A stretch of DNA of 64,000 nucleotides from Cytobacillus kochii (GCF_020171845.1 NZ_JAIVAM010000004.1:62001-126000); one strand, 5' to 3'; shown: positions 25,300 through 34,625, counted from the first letter of the stretch. Notes: generated by a model not told the origin, from the sequence alone. Translations and numbers: made by a program.

Positions 25300-25328
25300 T
25301 TGACAAAATTTTTTAAAAATTTTAAGAT
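25300..25328 (+). promoter_or_regulatory. Sigma-A promoter for the MFS importer
   Basis: TTGACA (25300-25305), a 17-base spacer and TAAGAT (25323-25328). Confidence 0.7.
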
Positions 25329-25334
25329 TATATA

Positions 25335-25362
25335 AACTTTGTTTTGTATAAAAAACAAAGTT
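25335..25362. promoter_or_regulatory. Candidate IclR operator, site 2
   Basis: A perfect 11-base inverted repeat, AACTTTGTTTT with 25352-25362, spaced by 6 bases. It includes TGTTT-N8-AAACA (25340-25357) and starts 7 bases after the -10 box, where a repressor would block transcription. Confidence 0.65.
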
Positions 25363-25439
25363 TTGGATGAATAGACATTTGAATGGAGGTGATTTTTGTT
25401 AATTAGTGATTTTTTCCACATATGATAGGAGGGTAAAGG

Positions 25440-26711
25440 ATGTTAACAGGAAAGAAAAGATGGTTATATATTGCTGTACCGATATTTTTCTTTTGGTTTT
25501 TTGGCCAAATTGACAAGCTCGGTATTTCTATTATTCAAACAGATGCTGATTTTCTTAGTGACTTAGGGATTGCTGGTGAAAATGCCAAGATTGGTTTCAT
25601 CACTTTTATATTCACAATTGCTTATGCGGTTTCAAACCTATTTTGGGGTGTAATTATTGATAAACTAGGTGCCAGAAAAACAGCAATGTTAGGTTTGGTT
25701 GTTTGGACCATTACTATGATTACTGCTGGCTTATCGACTACATATGAAATGTTTATCTTATCAAGAATCGTTCTTGGATTTGGTGAGGGAATGATGATTC
25801 CTGTATGTGGAAAATTCATTGCTAACTGGTTCCATTATAAAGAATTAGGAAAAGCACAAGCTTCATGGTTATCTGGTAACTATTTAGGCCCGGCTGTTGG
25901 TGCATTAATGTTAACCGCTATCATTGCTAGTCTCCATTGGCAAGCTGCATTTTTCTTACTCGCTGCTTTTAATTTATTGCTTGTACTGCCACTTTTTTAT
26001 TTTCTTACAAGAGATATACCAGAAGAGCACAAAGGGATTACACATGATGAGCTTTCCTATATACGTGAGAAAAACCCGGTTGATAAAAAAGATGGATCGA
26101 AAAATTTTGCCCAAGACTATCGGTACTGGATTGTATGGTTTGGAATGCTGATGTCTTCCTTCTTATTTTTTGGTATTAGTATATGGTTACCTACTTATTT
26201 AATCGAAGCGAAGAGTTTTTCTAGGGAAGCAATGAGTAGTATTACATCCTTATCTTGGTTATTTGCCTTAGGATTTGTCCTTATTTGTGGTTACTTATCA
26301 GATAAGACAAACCGTCCAAGCCTGATGGCGACCATTTTATTTGTACTAACAACAATCTTTTTATGTGGTGGTATTATGTCACCTAACGCGATAGTTGCTG
26401 GTATTTGCATGGGGTTAGCTATGGGTACACAAGGTGGAGTCTTCCATCTAAGTAATTTATTTATTGTGAAATTCTCTACACCTGAAACCGCTGGTAGAGC
26501 AGCAGGTATGATGGGGTTTACTAATATTATGGGTGGTTTCGCCAGTTATATTATGGGATATTTACGAGATCTATCAAACGGAGACTTTGGGACATCAATT
26601 ATTGTGTTAATTTTTGCCTCCACGTTAGGTTTTGTTGCATATTTATTTACTCTTAAGCGTGAATCAACTGAGTTAAGGGTTGTTCATAATAACCAGTCAA
26701 TAGTGGGGTAA
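25440..26711 (+). CDS. MFS transporter, anion:cation symporter family
   Basis: A 423-residue transporter with about 12 membrane helices. FGQIDKLGISIIQTD in helix 1 and the signature between helices 2 and 3 (DKLGARKTAMLGLVVW) place it in the ACS branch, which takes up organic acids such as hexuronates, glucarate or 4-hydroxyphenylacetate. AGGAGGG precedes the ATG. It has its own promoter with a palindromic operator and opens the catabolic part of the aromatic cluster. It is probably the uptake system for the cluster's substrate, which would then be an aromatic carboxylate. Confidence 0.85.
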   Translation: MLTGKKRWLYIAVPIFFFWFFGQIDKLGISIIQTDADFLSDLGIAGENAKIGFITFIFTIAYAVSNLFWGVIIDKLGARKTAMLGLVVWTITMITAGLSTTYEMFILSRIVLGFGEGMMIPVCGKFIANWFHYKELGKAQASWLSGNYLGPAVGALMLTAIIASLHWQAAFFLLAAFNLLLVLPLFYFLTRDIPEEHKGITHDELSYIREKNPVDKKDGSKNFAQDYRYWIVWFGMLMSSFLFFGISIWLPTYLIEAKSFSREAMSSITSLSWLFALGFVLICGYLSDKTNRPSLMATILFVLTTIFLCGGIMSPNAIVAGICMGLAMGTQGGVFHLSNLFIVKFSTPETAGRAAGMMGFTNIMGGFASYIMGYLRDLSNGDFGTSIIVLIFASTLGFVAYLFTLKRESTELRVVHNNQSIVG

Positions 26712-26758
26712 TCGTTTTATTTCAACTATTTATCTTTTTAAAATTTTCTCAAAATTTG

Positions 26759-26787
26759 TTGACTTTTTTGTTAACAGATTTTAAAAT
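26759..26787 (+). promoter_or_regulatory. Sigma-A promoter for the cupin gene
   Basis: TTGACT (26759-26764), a 17-base spacer and TAAAAT (26782-26787). Confidence 0.7.
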
Positions 26788-26798
26788 TGATTTATAGG

Positions 26799-26824
26799 AG
26801 AAACAGTGTTTCTAATATAAAACA
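26799..26824. promoter_or_regulatory. Candidate IclR operator, site 3
   Basis: TGTTT-N8-AAACA at 26807-26824 overlaps a perfect 7-1-7 palindrome AGAAACA-G-TGTTTCT (26799-26813). It is just downstream of the -10 box, as at sites 1 and 2. Confidence 0.55.
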
Positions 26825-26842
26825 TAAAGGAGTGTTTTTAAA

Positions 26843-27370
26843 ATGGCAATTGATGTTAAAGAATTTGAAAAGAAGCATGTAGCAAGATTACAGGATCGTT
26901 CATTAGATTGGAATGTTCTTAAATTCCAAGAAGAAATTGACCCAAGATTTAAAAGAGCACAAATGAGATATATTGGTCGTGGAGCCACTGCAAATGCTGA
27001 TTCTAATGTTATTGCAGCTGAGCACTTTACATTAAGCACAATGGTATTACCTGCAGGTTGTATTGGACCATTGCATTTACATGATGATGTTGAAGAAGTT
27101 TTCTTCATTATTAAAGGAAGTGTAAAAGCGTTGATTCAAGAAGTAGATAGTGATGAGGTTCATGAAATTCGTTTAAACGAGCGTGATTGTATCAGCTCCC
27201 CACCTGGCGTATATCGTGGGATTCATAATGATGGTGACGAAGAAGCATTAATGTTGGTTATGCTTGGTGCAGTTAAACCGAATTTGCCAACTTACGTTAA
27301 AGGGAGCGAATTAGAAGAACTTCGTCTTCAAAGAGCGAAAGAAAGAGAAGCAATTATTGCAGATAAATAA
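26843..27370 (+). CDS. Cupin domain protein
   Basis: A 175-residue single-cupin protein. The first cupin motif is visible as GPLHLHDDVEEVFFIIKGSV (metal ligands probably the two His and a Glu of HLHDDVEE) and the second as SPPGVYRGIHNDGDEEALML. It could be a metal-dependent dioxygenase, isomerase or a binding protein; relatives occur in aromatic clusters. It has its own regulated promoter and ends in a strong terminator, so it may be made in excess over the following genes. The reaction is unknown. Confidence 0.72.
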   Translation: MAIDVKEFEKKHVARLQDRSLDWNVLKFQEEIDPRFKRAQMRYIGRGATANADSNVIAAEHFTLSTMVLPAGCIGPLHLHDDVEEVFFIIKGSVKALIQEVDSDEVHEIRLNERDCISSPPGVYRGIHNDGDEEALMLVMLGAVKPNLPTYVKGSELEELRLQRAKEREAIIADK

Positions 27371-27378
27371 TTAAGTGA

Positions 27379-27425
27379 GGTAAGGAAGACCAATCTCATA
27401 TGGTCTATCCTTACCGATTTTTATT
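27379..27425 (+). terminator. Strong terminator after the cupin gene
   Basis: GGTAAGGAAGACCA pairs with TGGTCTATCCTTACC (27401-27415; one unmatched base) and is followed by GATTTTTATT. The extradiol dioxygenase gene downstream needs read-through or its own promoter, which I cannot identify. Confidence 0.88.
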
Positions 27426-27508
27426 AACATTCTATATTTACCAATAATTTGTAACGAGCGAAACATTTACCACGAACTTTCGCTTTATTTATAGAGGAGG
27501 TTTTCAAA

Positions 27509-28423
27509 ATGATTGGTATTACCCATTTAAGACATATCAGTCTTATTACTCCGAACATTGAAGAACAAGCAGCCTTTTATGAAAAAGTTTGGGGATTAGA
27601 CAAAACGGCTGAGGATGAACAAACGGTTTATTTCAGAGGAGCAGGACCTGAGAACCATATTCTTAGTTTGCACAGTGGAGACAGAAGTGCTCTTCATCAT
27701 ATCGCATTTGGCATGGTGGATAAGCATGCTGTTGACCGTGCTGCAGAATATTTACAAGAAAAAGGCGTACCGATTGTGCAAGCACCGGGCTATTTAGATG
27801 AGGAAGGTAAAGGTTATGGTCTCCGCTTTGCTGATCCAGAAAATCGTGTAATCGAATTATCGACGTGGGTTGAAATTCATACATCTATTTGGAATCAAAA
27901 AAATGTAGATCCAGTCAAGCTTAATCATGTAGTCATGAATACCGCTGATTTACAAATGATTACAGAATTTTATACAGATATTCTTGGCTTTAAAGTGACA
28001 GACTGGAGCGAAGATAAAATGGTGTTCTTACGTTGTAATCGAAAACATCACTCCATTGCTTTTAATCAAGAGGGTCATGCATCTGTCAATCATATTGCTT
28101 ACGAAGTTGACACAGTTGATGAGGTAATGCGTGGCATTGCTAATGTGCGGAAAGCTGGATTGAGTGAACTATGGGGACCAGGTAGACACGGACCAGGAGA
28201 TAATATCTTTTGCTATTTCAAAGACCCAGGTAATTTTGTTATGGAATACACTTGTTATCTTGAAACGATTGAGGATGAAGCAGAATGGAAAGCAAGAGTA
28301 TGGAAACGTGTACCACACTTAATGGATCAGTGGGGGATTGCTGGGCCACCATCCAAAGAAGCACGTGCAGCAATGGGGGGAAAACCAGATCCAGGCTGGG
28401 CAAAATTACAATCTTTGATTTAA
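27509..28423 (+). CDS. Extradiol (catechol 2,3-type) dioxygenase, VOC superfamily
   Basis: A 304-residue two-module type I extradiol dioxygenase, the usual length. The Fe(II) ligands in the second module are His140 (LNHVVMNT), His195 (VNHIAYEV) and Glu246 (VMEYTCYL). The first module keeps LRHISLIT and LHHIAFGM. These enzymes open catechols next to the two hydroxyls to give yellow ring-fission products. Relatives include 2,3-dihydroxybiphenyl and homoprotocatechuate dioxygenases. It would act after the Rieske dioxygenase and cis-diol dehydrogenase encoded downstream. An AGGAGG site lies before ATG 27509. Confidence 0.85.
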   Translation: MIGITHLRHISLITPNIEEQAAFYEKVWGLDKTAEDEQTVYFRGAGPENHILSLHSGDRSALHHIAFGMVDKHAVDRAAEYLQEKGVPIVQAPGYLDEEGKGYGLRFADPENRVIELSTWVEIHTSIWNQKNVDPVKLNHVVMNTADLQMITEFYTDILGFKVTDWSEDKMVFLRCNRKHHSIAFNQEGHASVNHIAYEVDTVDEVMRGIANVRKAGLSELWGPGRHGPGDNIFCYFKDPGNFVMEYTCYLETIEDEAEWKARVWKRVPHLMDQWGIAGPPSKEARAAMGGKPDPGWAKLQSLI

Positions 28424-28450
28424 TGCCTAACTTAAGAAAGGAAGAGTGTA

Positions 28451-29242
28451 ATGGATTTAGGATTAAATAATAAAGTAGCAATTATTATGGGAGGGACTTC
28501 AGGCGTTGGATTGAAAACGGCTGAGATGTTCCTAGCTGAAGGTGCTAAAGTTGCTATTTGTGGTAGAGATGAAACAAGAAAAAATACGGCAGAGAAGTAT
28601 TTAACTGATTTAGCATCTGCTGATCGCATTTTTGCCGAAACATGTGATGTAACGAATAAAGAAGATGTACAGCGTTTTGTCAAAGGTGCGGCAGAAAAAT
28701 TTTCAGGTATTGATATTTTAGTTAATGCAGCAGGGCAAAGTGTAATGGGACATTTCTTTGATGTTACTGATGATCAATGGGAACAACAGATTCAATTAAA
28801 GTATTTTGCTATCATCCACGCTGTAAAAGCTGTTCATCCCTACTTAGTTAAGCGTGGCGGCGGTCGAATAATAAATATAAATGCTACGCTCGCGAAAGAA
28901 CCGGAGAGGCATATGATTGCAACAGCTGCGACAAGAGCAGGATTACTTAATTTAAGTAAAACATTATCGCAAGAACTGGCGAGTGATAATATTCTTGTGA
29001 ATTCTGTAAGTCTTGGCTTAATTAGAACGGATCAATGGGAGAGAAGAAGGAAAAAAAATGCACCCGAGATGGATCCAGAAAGTTATTATGCAGACTTAGC
29101 GAAGAAAAGAAATATCCCACTTGGTCGTGTTGGAGAAGCAGAAGAAGTAGCTAGTGTGATTTTATTTTTAGCATCCAAGCATGCAAGTTATGTCGCTGGC
29201 TCAACTATTGAAACAGCAGGTGCATTAGGAAAGGCGTTATAA
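28451..29242 (+). CDS. SDR-fold protein lacking the usual catalytic residues
   Basis: A 263-residue Rossmann protein with a recognisable but altered nucleotide motif (MGGTSGVG) and NAAG. At the Tyr-x3-Lys position the sequence reads TAATR, with Thr158 and Arg162 in place of Tyr and Lys; the catalytic serine region reads NINATLAKEP. Ordinary SDR oxidoreduction is therefore unlikely by the standard mechanism. Atypical SDRs of this kind exist in catabolic clusters and may act as lyases, decarboxylases or isomerases. It is co-transcribed with the TPP enzyme (26-base gap). Confidence 0.8.
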   Translation: MDLGLNNKVAIIMGGTSGVGLKTAEMFLAEGAKVAICGRDETRKNTAEKYLTDLASADRIFAETCDVTNKEDVQRFVKGAAEKFSGIDILVNAAGQSVMGHFFDVTDDQWEQQIQLKYFAIIHAVKAVHPYLVKRGGGRIININATLAKEPERHMIATAATRAGLLNLSKTLSQELASDNILVNSVSLGLIRTDQWERRRKKNAPEMDPESYYADLAKKRNIPLGRVGEAEEVASVILFLASKHASYVAGSTIETAGALGKAL

Positions 29243-29268
29243 ATACACAAAAAAGGTAGGAAGATACT

Positions 29269-30990
29269 ATGACAGAAACAAAGCAAATGGAGACAGCGGG
29301 GGTAACAGATAACTCGGAGATGAACTATACGGTTGCTGATGCGATTGTTCAAGAGCTTGTTAAAGCGGGCGTTACGACAGCATTTGGAATTGTAAGTATA
29401 CATAATATGCCGATTTATGATGCCATTCTACGAGAAGGAAGCATCCATCTTGTTTGTGCACGTGGCGAAAGTGGCGCGGTAAATATGGCCGATGGCTACG
29501 CACGTGTTACAGGAGAGTTAGGTGTTGTCATTACAAGTACAGGAACAGGCGCAGGTAATGCAGCTGGCGCACTTGTTGAGGCTTGGGCAGCAGGTGTACC
29601 ACTTCTGCATCTAACTGGTGAAGTAGCATCCCCCTATTTAGGTACTGGCCGTGGCTATATTCATGAATGTAAAGATCAATTATCAATGTTAGAAGGATGT
29701 TCTAAACAAGCGATGCGCTTAAGAGTGCCACATCAAGCAAAAGCAGTGGTAAGGCAGGCGGTTGTAACTGCTCAAACTGCGCCGGCAGGACCTGTTTCGT
29801 TAGAAATCCCCATTGATTATCAATCTGCGATTATTCCTGACCTGCATTTACAAGACTGGTCGGTAAAAACTCCGGAAGCTAACTCAAATACATATATTCC
29901 TGAAGATATTCTCTCATTGGTTGCTAAAGCGAAACGTCCTGTGATTTGGGCTGGTGGAGGTGTCATTTCAGCAAATGCATCCCAAGAGTTAACAAGATTG
30001 GCCAATCAGCTAGGAGCTGCTGTTATTACGAGCCAATCTGGAAAAGGAAGCATCCCTGAAGATCATCCTCAATGTATTGGTCATTTTGCTGCCTATCCAG
30101 ATACGAAAGAAATGCTCAAGAATGCGGATTTGTTAATTAGTGTCGGTGTGAGATTTAGAGGAAATGAAACGTCCAATTGGAAGGTTGAAGTGCCGAATAA
30201 TCATATTGCAATTGATGCCGATTGGCAAGGAATGAATCGAAATTATCCTTGTAGTTATGGACTGGTTGGAGACGCGAAGGATATTTTAAATAACTTTGTC
30301 ACGCAATTACAGACAAAAGACGTTCAAGATAAACCATCGTATAAGGCTGAAGTAAAGCAACTAAGAGAAAAATTACGAGCTAATTTACGTGCAACTTTAG
30401 GTCCATATGAGCAAATAATGGACGAAATGAGAGCAGCATTACCGAAAGATACAGTGCTCGTACGAGATGTAACAGTACAAGCTAATGTATGGGGCAGCAG
30501 ATTATTCGAGATTCTTGAACCGAGAACATCTATTCATGCTTCCGGTGGTGGAATAGGTCAAGGGTTACCGACAGCGATTGGCGCTCAAATGGCTGCAAAG
30601 GATCGCAAAGTAGTTTTAATGGCTGGTGATGGGGGCTTTATGGTCAATGTTGGTGAAATGCCGACTGCTGCCGAGGAAGCACTCCCACTTATTGTTATCT
30701 TATTTGATGATGGTGGTTATGGCGTTCTTCGTAATATTCAACAAAATGCATATGGTCGTCAAGTAGCTGTTGATCTACTAAGTCCTGATTTTGTGCAATT
30801 GGGAGAGTCTATGGGATTTGATGCGGTACGAATTCATTCAAGTGATGAATTTGCGGTAGAAATTAATAAAGCGGCAAAAAGTGTTAATCCGACAATCATC
30901 GTTGTAGATATGGAAGCTGTAGGACCAATGGCTAAACCTTTTGAGGGACCTCCTGGTGCTGCTGATGCGTTTAAACCGAAGAAGTTATAA
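29269..30990 (+). CDS. Thiamine pyrophosphate enzyme, acetolactate synthase/decarboxylase-like
   Basis: A 573-residue three-domain TPP enzyme. The cofactor-activating Glu67 is in CARGESGAVNMADGYAR. The central domain has PVIWAGGGVI, and the TPP-binding motif is GDGGFMVNVGEMPTAAEEALPLIVILFDDGG, with FDDGG replacing the more common NN. It groups with acetolactate synthase, benzoylformate decarboxylase and benzaldehyde lyase-type proteins, but no IlvN partner is nearby. In this cluster a decarboxylation of an aryl or alkyl 2-oxoacid giving an aldehyde for the next gene product (an aldehyde dehydrogenase) is a reasonable inference. Confidence 0.82.
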   Translation: MTETKQMETAGVTDNSEMNYTVADAIVQELVKAGVTTAFGIVSIHNMPIYDAILREGSIHLVCARGESGAVNMADGYARVTGELGVVITSTGTGAGNAAGALVEAWAAGVPLLHLTGEVASPYLGTGRGYIHECKDQLSMLEGCSKQAMRLRVPHQAKAVVRQAVVTAQTAPAGPVSLEIPIDYQSAIIPDLHLQDWSVKTPEANSNTYIPEDILSLVAKAKRPVIWAGGGVISANASQELTRLANQLGAAVITSQSGKGSIPEDHPQCIGHFAAYPDTKEMLKNADLLISVGVRFRGNETSNWKVEVPNNHIAIDADWQGMNRNYPCSYGLVGDAKDILNNFVTQLQTKDVQDKPSYKAEVKQLREKLRANLRATLGPYEQIMDEMRAALPKDTVLVRDVTVQANVWGSRLFEILEPRTSIHASGGGIGQGLPTAIGAQMAAKDRKVVLMAGDGGFMVNVGEMPTAAEEALPLIVILFDDGGYGVLRNIQQNAYGRQVAVDLLSPDFVQLGESMGFDAVRIHSSDEFAVEINKAAKSVNPTIIVVDMEAVGPMAKPFEGPPGAADAFKPKKL

Positions 30991-31019
30991 GTAAACATCT
31001 GAGTATAGGAGGAAGCAAA

Positions 31020-32465
31020 ATGATTTCAACATATCCTAAAGTTTCAGGAAAATTTTTAATTGATGGTAAATGGTTGGAAGCGGAAAATAAAAAAGAAGTC
31101 ATTAATCCAGCAAATACGCAAGAAGTAGTTGGAGAAGTTGCCCTTTGTACAAAGGAGCATGTTGATAAAGCGATAACATCAGCAGTGACGGCATTCGAAT
31201 CTTGGTCACAATCAGATATTCACGAACGCGCAGAAAAAATGAAGCTAGCAGCAGGAGCGATTGAAAAAATCGTTGAAGAGAATGTGAATTTACTCGTAAG
31301 GGAAAATGGTAAAATATTAATTGAAGCAAAGAAAGATCTACTTCGATGTGTCGACATTATGAGAGAAGCGTCCGATGAATTATTAACTTGGTGGCAACCA
31401 GAGTCATTAGATGGAAAACAGAAAGTGCAAATTCGGAGAAGGCCGAGAGGGGTAACTGCGGTAATCTCACCATGGAATTCACCGATGATTTTAACCTTTA
31501 AGCGTGTTATTCCTGCTATCTTAACAGGTAATACAGTTATCGTTAAACCGGCTACAAGTTGTCCGCTAACGATTATGACATTTCTAGAAAAAGTGGCTTC
31601 ATACTTTCCAAATGGTGTATTGAATGTTGTAACAGGATCAGGTTCAATAATAGGAGATGCACTTTGCAAAGATTCTAGTGTACGCACAGTTGCCTTTGTT
31701 GGTAGTACGGAAACGGGTAAAGAAATTATGAAAGCGTCAGCTAGCAATGTGAAAAACATTTTCATGGAATTAGGCGGGAATGATGCAGCCATTATCTTGG
31801 AAGATGCGAAACTCGATGATGAATTAATAACTAAGTTAAGATTTGGTATCTTACGAGCAGCTGGTCAAGTATGCTCAGCAGTTAAAAGGGTATATGTGCA
31901 TGAATCTCGTTATGAAGAGCTTGTAGAAAAATTAAGGAAAAAGTTCCAATATATTCGTGTTGGTAGTGGGATTCAACCAGATGTAGAGATGGGGCCGTTA
32001 AATAATCAATCACAATATGAATATGTGAAAGGGTTAATTTCGAGAGCGAAAGATGGAGGGGCAGAAGTCCTTACAGGTGGAATCAAAATTGATCCAGAAG
32101 GTTGGAATGATGGATACTTTATTGAACCTACCATTATTACTGGTGTTAATCAAAATAGCGAAATTGTTCAAGCAGAACAATTTGGACCAGTAATTCCGAT
32201 TCTCTCATTTCAAACAAATGAAGAAGCTTTAAAGCTTGCAAATGATAGCCATTTTGGTTTGCGTGCGTCTGTTTGGACAGAAAATGAAAAGAAAGCGATT
32301 GCTTTTGCTGATCAATTAGAAGCCGGTGCTGTATTTATCAATAACCATACCGTATTCCAGGACCTTCATTTAGATTTTCCTGGTTTAAAAGAAAGTGGTA
32401 TTTCACGCGAAACGAGACACTGTAGCTTGGAATTTTTTGCAGACACTTATGGATTCGCGAATTAG
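31020..32465 (+). CDS. NAD(P)-dependent aldehyde dehydrogenase
   Basis: A 481-residue aldehyde dehydrogenase with catalytic Cys285 (GQVCSAVKR), general base Glu250 (MELGGND), the cofactor loop VGSTETGKEI and the substrate-region PWNSPMI. It oxidises an aldehyde to the acid. Its position directly behind the TPP enzyme (29-base gap) suggests it takes the aldehyde released by that enzyme. Relatives include benzaldehyde, vanillin and succinate-semialdehyde dehydrogenases; the specificity cannot be read. Confidence 0.88.
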   Translation: MISTYPKVSGKFLIDGKWLEAENKKEVINPANTQEVVGEVALCTKEHVDKAITSAVTAFESWSQSDIHERAEKMKLAAGAIEKIVEENVNLLVRENGKILIEAKKDLLRCVDIMREASDELLTWWQPESLDGKQKVQIRRRPRGVTAVISPWNSPMILTFKRVIPAILTGNTVIVKPATSCPLTIMTFLEKVASYFPNGVLNVVTGSGSIIGDALCKDSSVRTVAFVGSTETGKEIMKASASNVKNIFMELGGNDAAIILEDAKLDDELITKLRFGILRAAGQVCSAVKRVYVHESRYEELVEKLRKKFQYIRVGSGIQPDVEMGPLNNQSQYEYVKGLISRAKDGGAEVLTGGIKIDPEGWNDGYFIEPTIITGVNQNSEIVQAEQFGPVIPILSFQTNEEALKLANDSHFGLRASVWTENEKKAIAFADQLEAGAVFINNHTVFQDLHLDFPGLKESGISRETRHCSLEFFADTYGFAN

Positions 32466-32481
32466 AAAGTAGGGTTAAAAA

Positions 32482-33264
32482 ATGAAGCTGGGATTAATAG
32501 GTGGAGGAAATATCGGAAAATTTTTGCTACAATCTATCAATAGCGATAAATTGGTAGATGGCGCACAATTCGTTGGATTGTATACAAGAAATCAAGAGAA
32601 AGCAAATGAGCTGGCAGAAGAGTATGATTTGCGAAGCTACCAATCCATCGATGAGTTGATTGCTTCAGATATAGATGTGATAGTTGAAGCAGCTACTGTA
32701 GAAGTTGTTCGAGCTCATGCCACATCGGTTCTCACACATGGTAAAGATCTCGTTGTGAGCAGTGTTGGCGCATTTTCTGATAACGACTATTTTCTCCAAT
32801 TAGAAACAATTTGTAAAGAACAAGGGACAACGATTCATTTACCTTCAGGTGCGGTAGGAGGCTTGGATATATTAAAAGCTGCTAAAGCTATTGGTGCTTT
32901 ACAAGAAGTATCGTTAACAACAACAAAGCCACCGCATGCCTTAAACGGTGTTACTCTCGAGAATAAAACAGTCTTATTTGAAGGTAATGCCTATGAAGCG
33001 ATTAAACAGTTTCCTAAGAATATTAACGTATCAATTATTCTATCGTTAGCTGGACTTGGTTCAAAAGAGACAAAAGTGAAGATTATTGCTGATCCAAAAG
33101 CAACGAAAAATAGCCATGAGATTACAGCTAAAGGGGCGTTTGGAAAAGTGAAACTATTGGTTGAGAATGACCCGATGCCAAACAACCCAAAGACAAGTTA
33201 CTTAGCAGCTTTAAGTGTTCTCTCAACATTGAAACATAAGGATCAATCTATCAAAGTGGGGTAA
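32482..33264 (+). CDS. L-aspartate dehydrogenase-like oxidoreductase (DUF108)
   Basis: A 260-residue protein with the N-terminal Rossmann motif LGLIGGGNIGKFL and the C-terminal DUF108 domain (LPSGAVGGLDILKAAKAIG; KNINVSIILSLAGLG). This is the layout of L-aspartate dehydrogenase (NadX). The nad genes that would signal NAD synthesis are absent. Proteins of this family also appear in catabolic clusters, where they may reduce or oxidise imines or aldehydes. It is 16 bases after the aldehyde dehydrogenase. Confidence 0.75.
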   Translation: MKLGLIGGGNIGKFLLQSINSDKLVDGAQFVGLYTRNQEKANELAEEYDLRSYQSIDELIASDIDVIVEAATVEVVRAHATSVLTHGKDLVVSSVGAFSDNDYFLQLETICKEQGTTIHLPSGAVGGLDILKAAKAIGALQEVSLTTTKPPHALNGVTLENKTVLFEGNAYEAIKQFPKNINVSIILSLAGLGSKETKVKIIADPKATKNSHEITAKGAFGKVKLLVENDPMPNNPKTSYLAALSVLSTLKHKDQSIKVG

Positions 33265-33323
33265 GAATTAGTACAATAATCTTTGTGACATCGATGAATC
33301 AATTGGTAAGAAGGGGGATTATT

Positions 33324-34625
33324 ATGATTAAAACGGTAAAAGACATAGAGGATATGACAAAATCGGAACTATTGGAACATTTGAATGATACGGTCAAACC
33401 GGAAGTAGGAGAAATACCTGCATACGTATTGGCCGATCCGAAAGTTTATGATCTAGAACATAAAAAAGTCTTTATGAAAACATGGATATTTATTGGTCAT
33501 GAATCAGAAATACCTAATAAAAATGATTATATGCTGAGAGACTTAGCCGGATATTCAATTATTGTATCTAGAAATCCAGATAGCAGCATCAAGGCATTTT
33601 ACAATATGTGTACGCATCGTGGGATGAAGTTGTGTCGTGCAGACAAAGGGAATAAATCTGCTTTTGTTTGTCCATATCATGGATTTAACTTTAAAAACAA
33701 TGGTGATTTAATTGGTGTTCCATTACAAAAAAACATTTATGGCGAAGAGCTAGATAAATCTACTATGGGTTTAACAGAAGTGCGAATTGAATCCTATAAA
33801 GGATTGTTATTTGGTACTTGGAATGATGAGGCAGAATCATTAGATGATTTTTTAGGAGACTTTAAATGGTATCTTGATATATTAGTAGGTCGAGCTGAAA
33901 TGGAAGTGCTCGGTGCTCCACAACGTTTCGTGATTCATTCGAATTGGAAAATTGGTGCTGATAATTTTGTTGGTGACTCCTATCATACAATGGTGACACA
34001 TGGCTCAATTGCTAAATTAGGAATGGTACCCTCTGCAACGTATTCCAAAATGGGTTATCAAATTCATAGTGAAAATGGCCATGGTCTAAATCTTGGGACA
34101 CCAAACCCTGATTTTGCTTTCCCAGAAGAATTAATAGAAGAATATAAATCGAATTTATCGTCAGAACAGTTCGAAGTGTTAAGTAACTTGAAGAATATGA
34201 TCGGGAACATCTTTCCACATCTATCTTTCTTAATTTCTCATACGAAAGTAAAAGGGCAATTAATTTCCAATACCACTGTTAGGTTATGGCGACCAATCGA
34301 TCACGACAAAATGGAAGTGATTGCTTGGTTTTTAGTGGAAAAAAATGCACCGGAAGATTGGAAGAGACGTTCACGTGAATCCTTTGTCCTTACATTCAGC
34401 CCATCAGGCATTTTTGAACAAGACGATACGGAAGTATTTACTGACATTACTGCCGCAGCAAAAGGTCCTATGCCAGTAATGAAAAATTTAACTTATAACT
34501 ACACAATGGGACTGCATAGAAAACCAGTAGACTTTATTGGTCCTGGAGTTGCTTATGATGATAAATTCTCTGAAGCGAACCAAAGAAATTTTTATAAATA
34601 CTGGTTGGAGCTAATGAATAGCTAA
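33324..34625 (+). CDS. Rieske aromatic ring-hydroxylating dioxygenase, alpha subunit
   Basis: A 433-residue large subunit. The Rieske [2Fe-2S] ligands are Cys96, His98, Cys116 and His119 (Cys-x-His-x17-Cys-x2-His). The bridging Asp218 and iron ligands His221 and His226 follow in GDSYHTMVTH, and the third ligand is probably Asp367 or Asp368. The enzyme adds O2 to an aromatic ring to give a cis-dihydrodiol. The ATG at 33324 follows AAGAAGGGGG; the longer frame from 33285 has no ribosome site. The beta subunit follows by 28 bases. No ferredoxin or reductase is encoded nearby, so electron donors must come from elsewhere. Confidence 0.92.
   Translation: MIKTVKDIEDMTKSELLEHLNDTVKPEVGEIPAYVLADPKVYDLEHKKVFMKTWIFIGHESEIPNKNDYMLRDLAGYSIIVSRNPDSSIKAFYNMCTHRGMKLCRADKGNKSAFVCPYHGFNFKNNGDLIGVPLQKNIYGEELDKSTMGLTEVRIESYKGLLFGTWNDEAESLDDFLGDFKWYLDILVGRAEMEVLGAPQRFVIHSNWKIGADNFVGDSYHTMVTHGSIAKLGMVPSATYSKMGYQIHSENGHGLNLGTPNPDFAFPEELIEEYKSNLSSEQFEVLSNLKNMIGNIFPHLSFLISHTKVKGQLISNTTVRLWRPIDHDKMEVIAWFLVEKNAPEDWKRRSRESFVLTFSPSGIFEQDDTEVFTDITAAAKGPMPVMKNLTYNYTMGLHRKPVDFIGPGVAYDDKFSEANQRNFYKYWLELMNS

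Larger units (their letters stand above)
24826..25439. other. 614-base intergenic region before the MFS importer
   Basis: Apart from the terminator at 24865, the promoter at 25300 and its operator, this AT-rich stretch shows no credible coding frame. The unusually long stretch between 24893 and 25299 could host an RNA or a lost gene, but I see no structure to support one. Confidence 0.5.

Noticed and set aside
31220-31792. A 190-codon minus-strand frame inside the aldehyde dehydrogenase gene
   Set aside because: It is antisense to a clear family gene, has no ribosome site, and reflects codon bias of the real gene.
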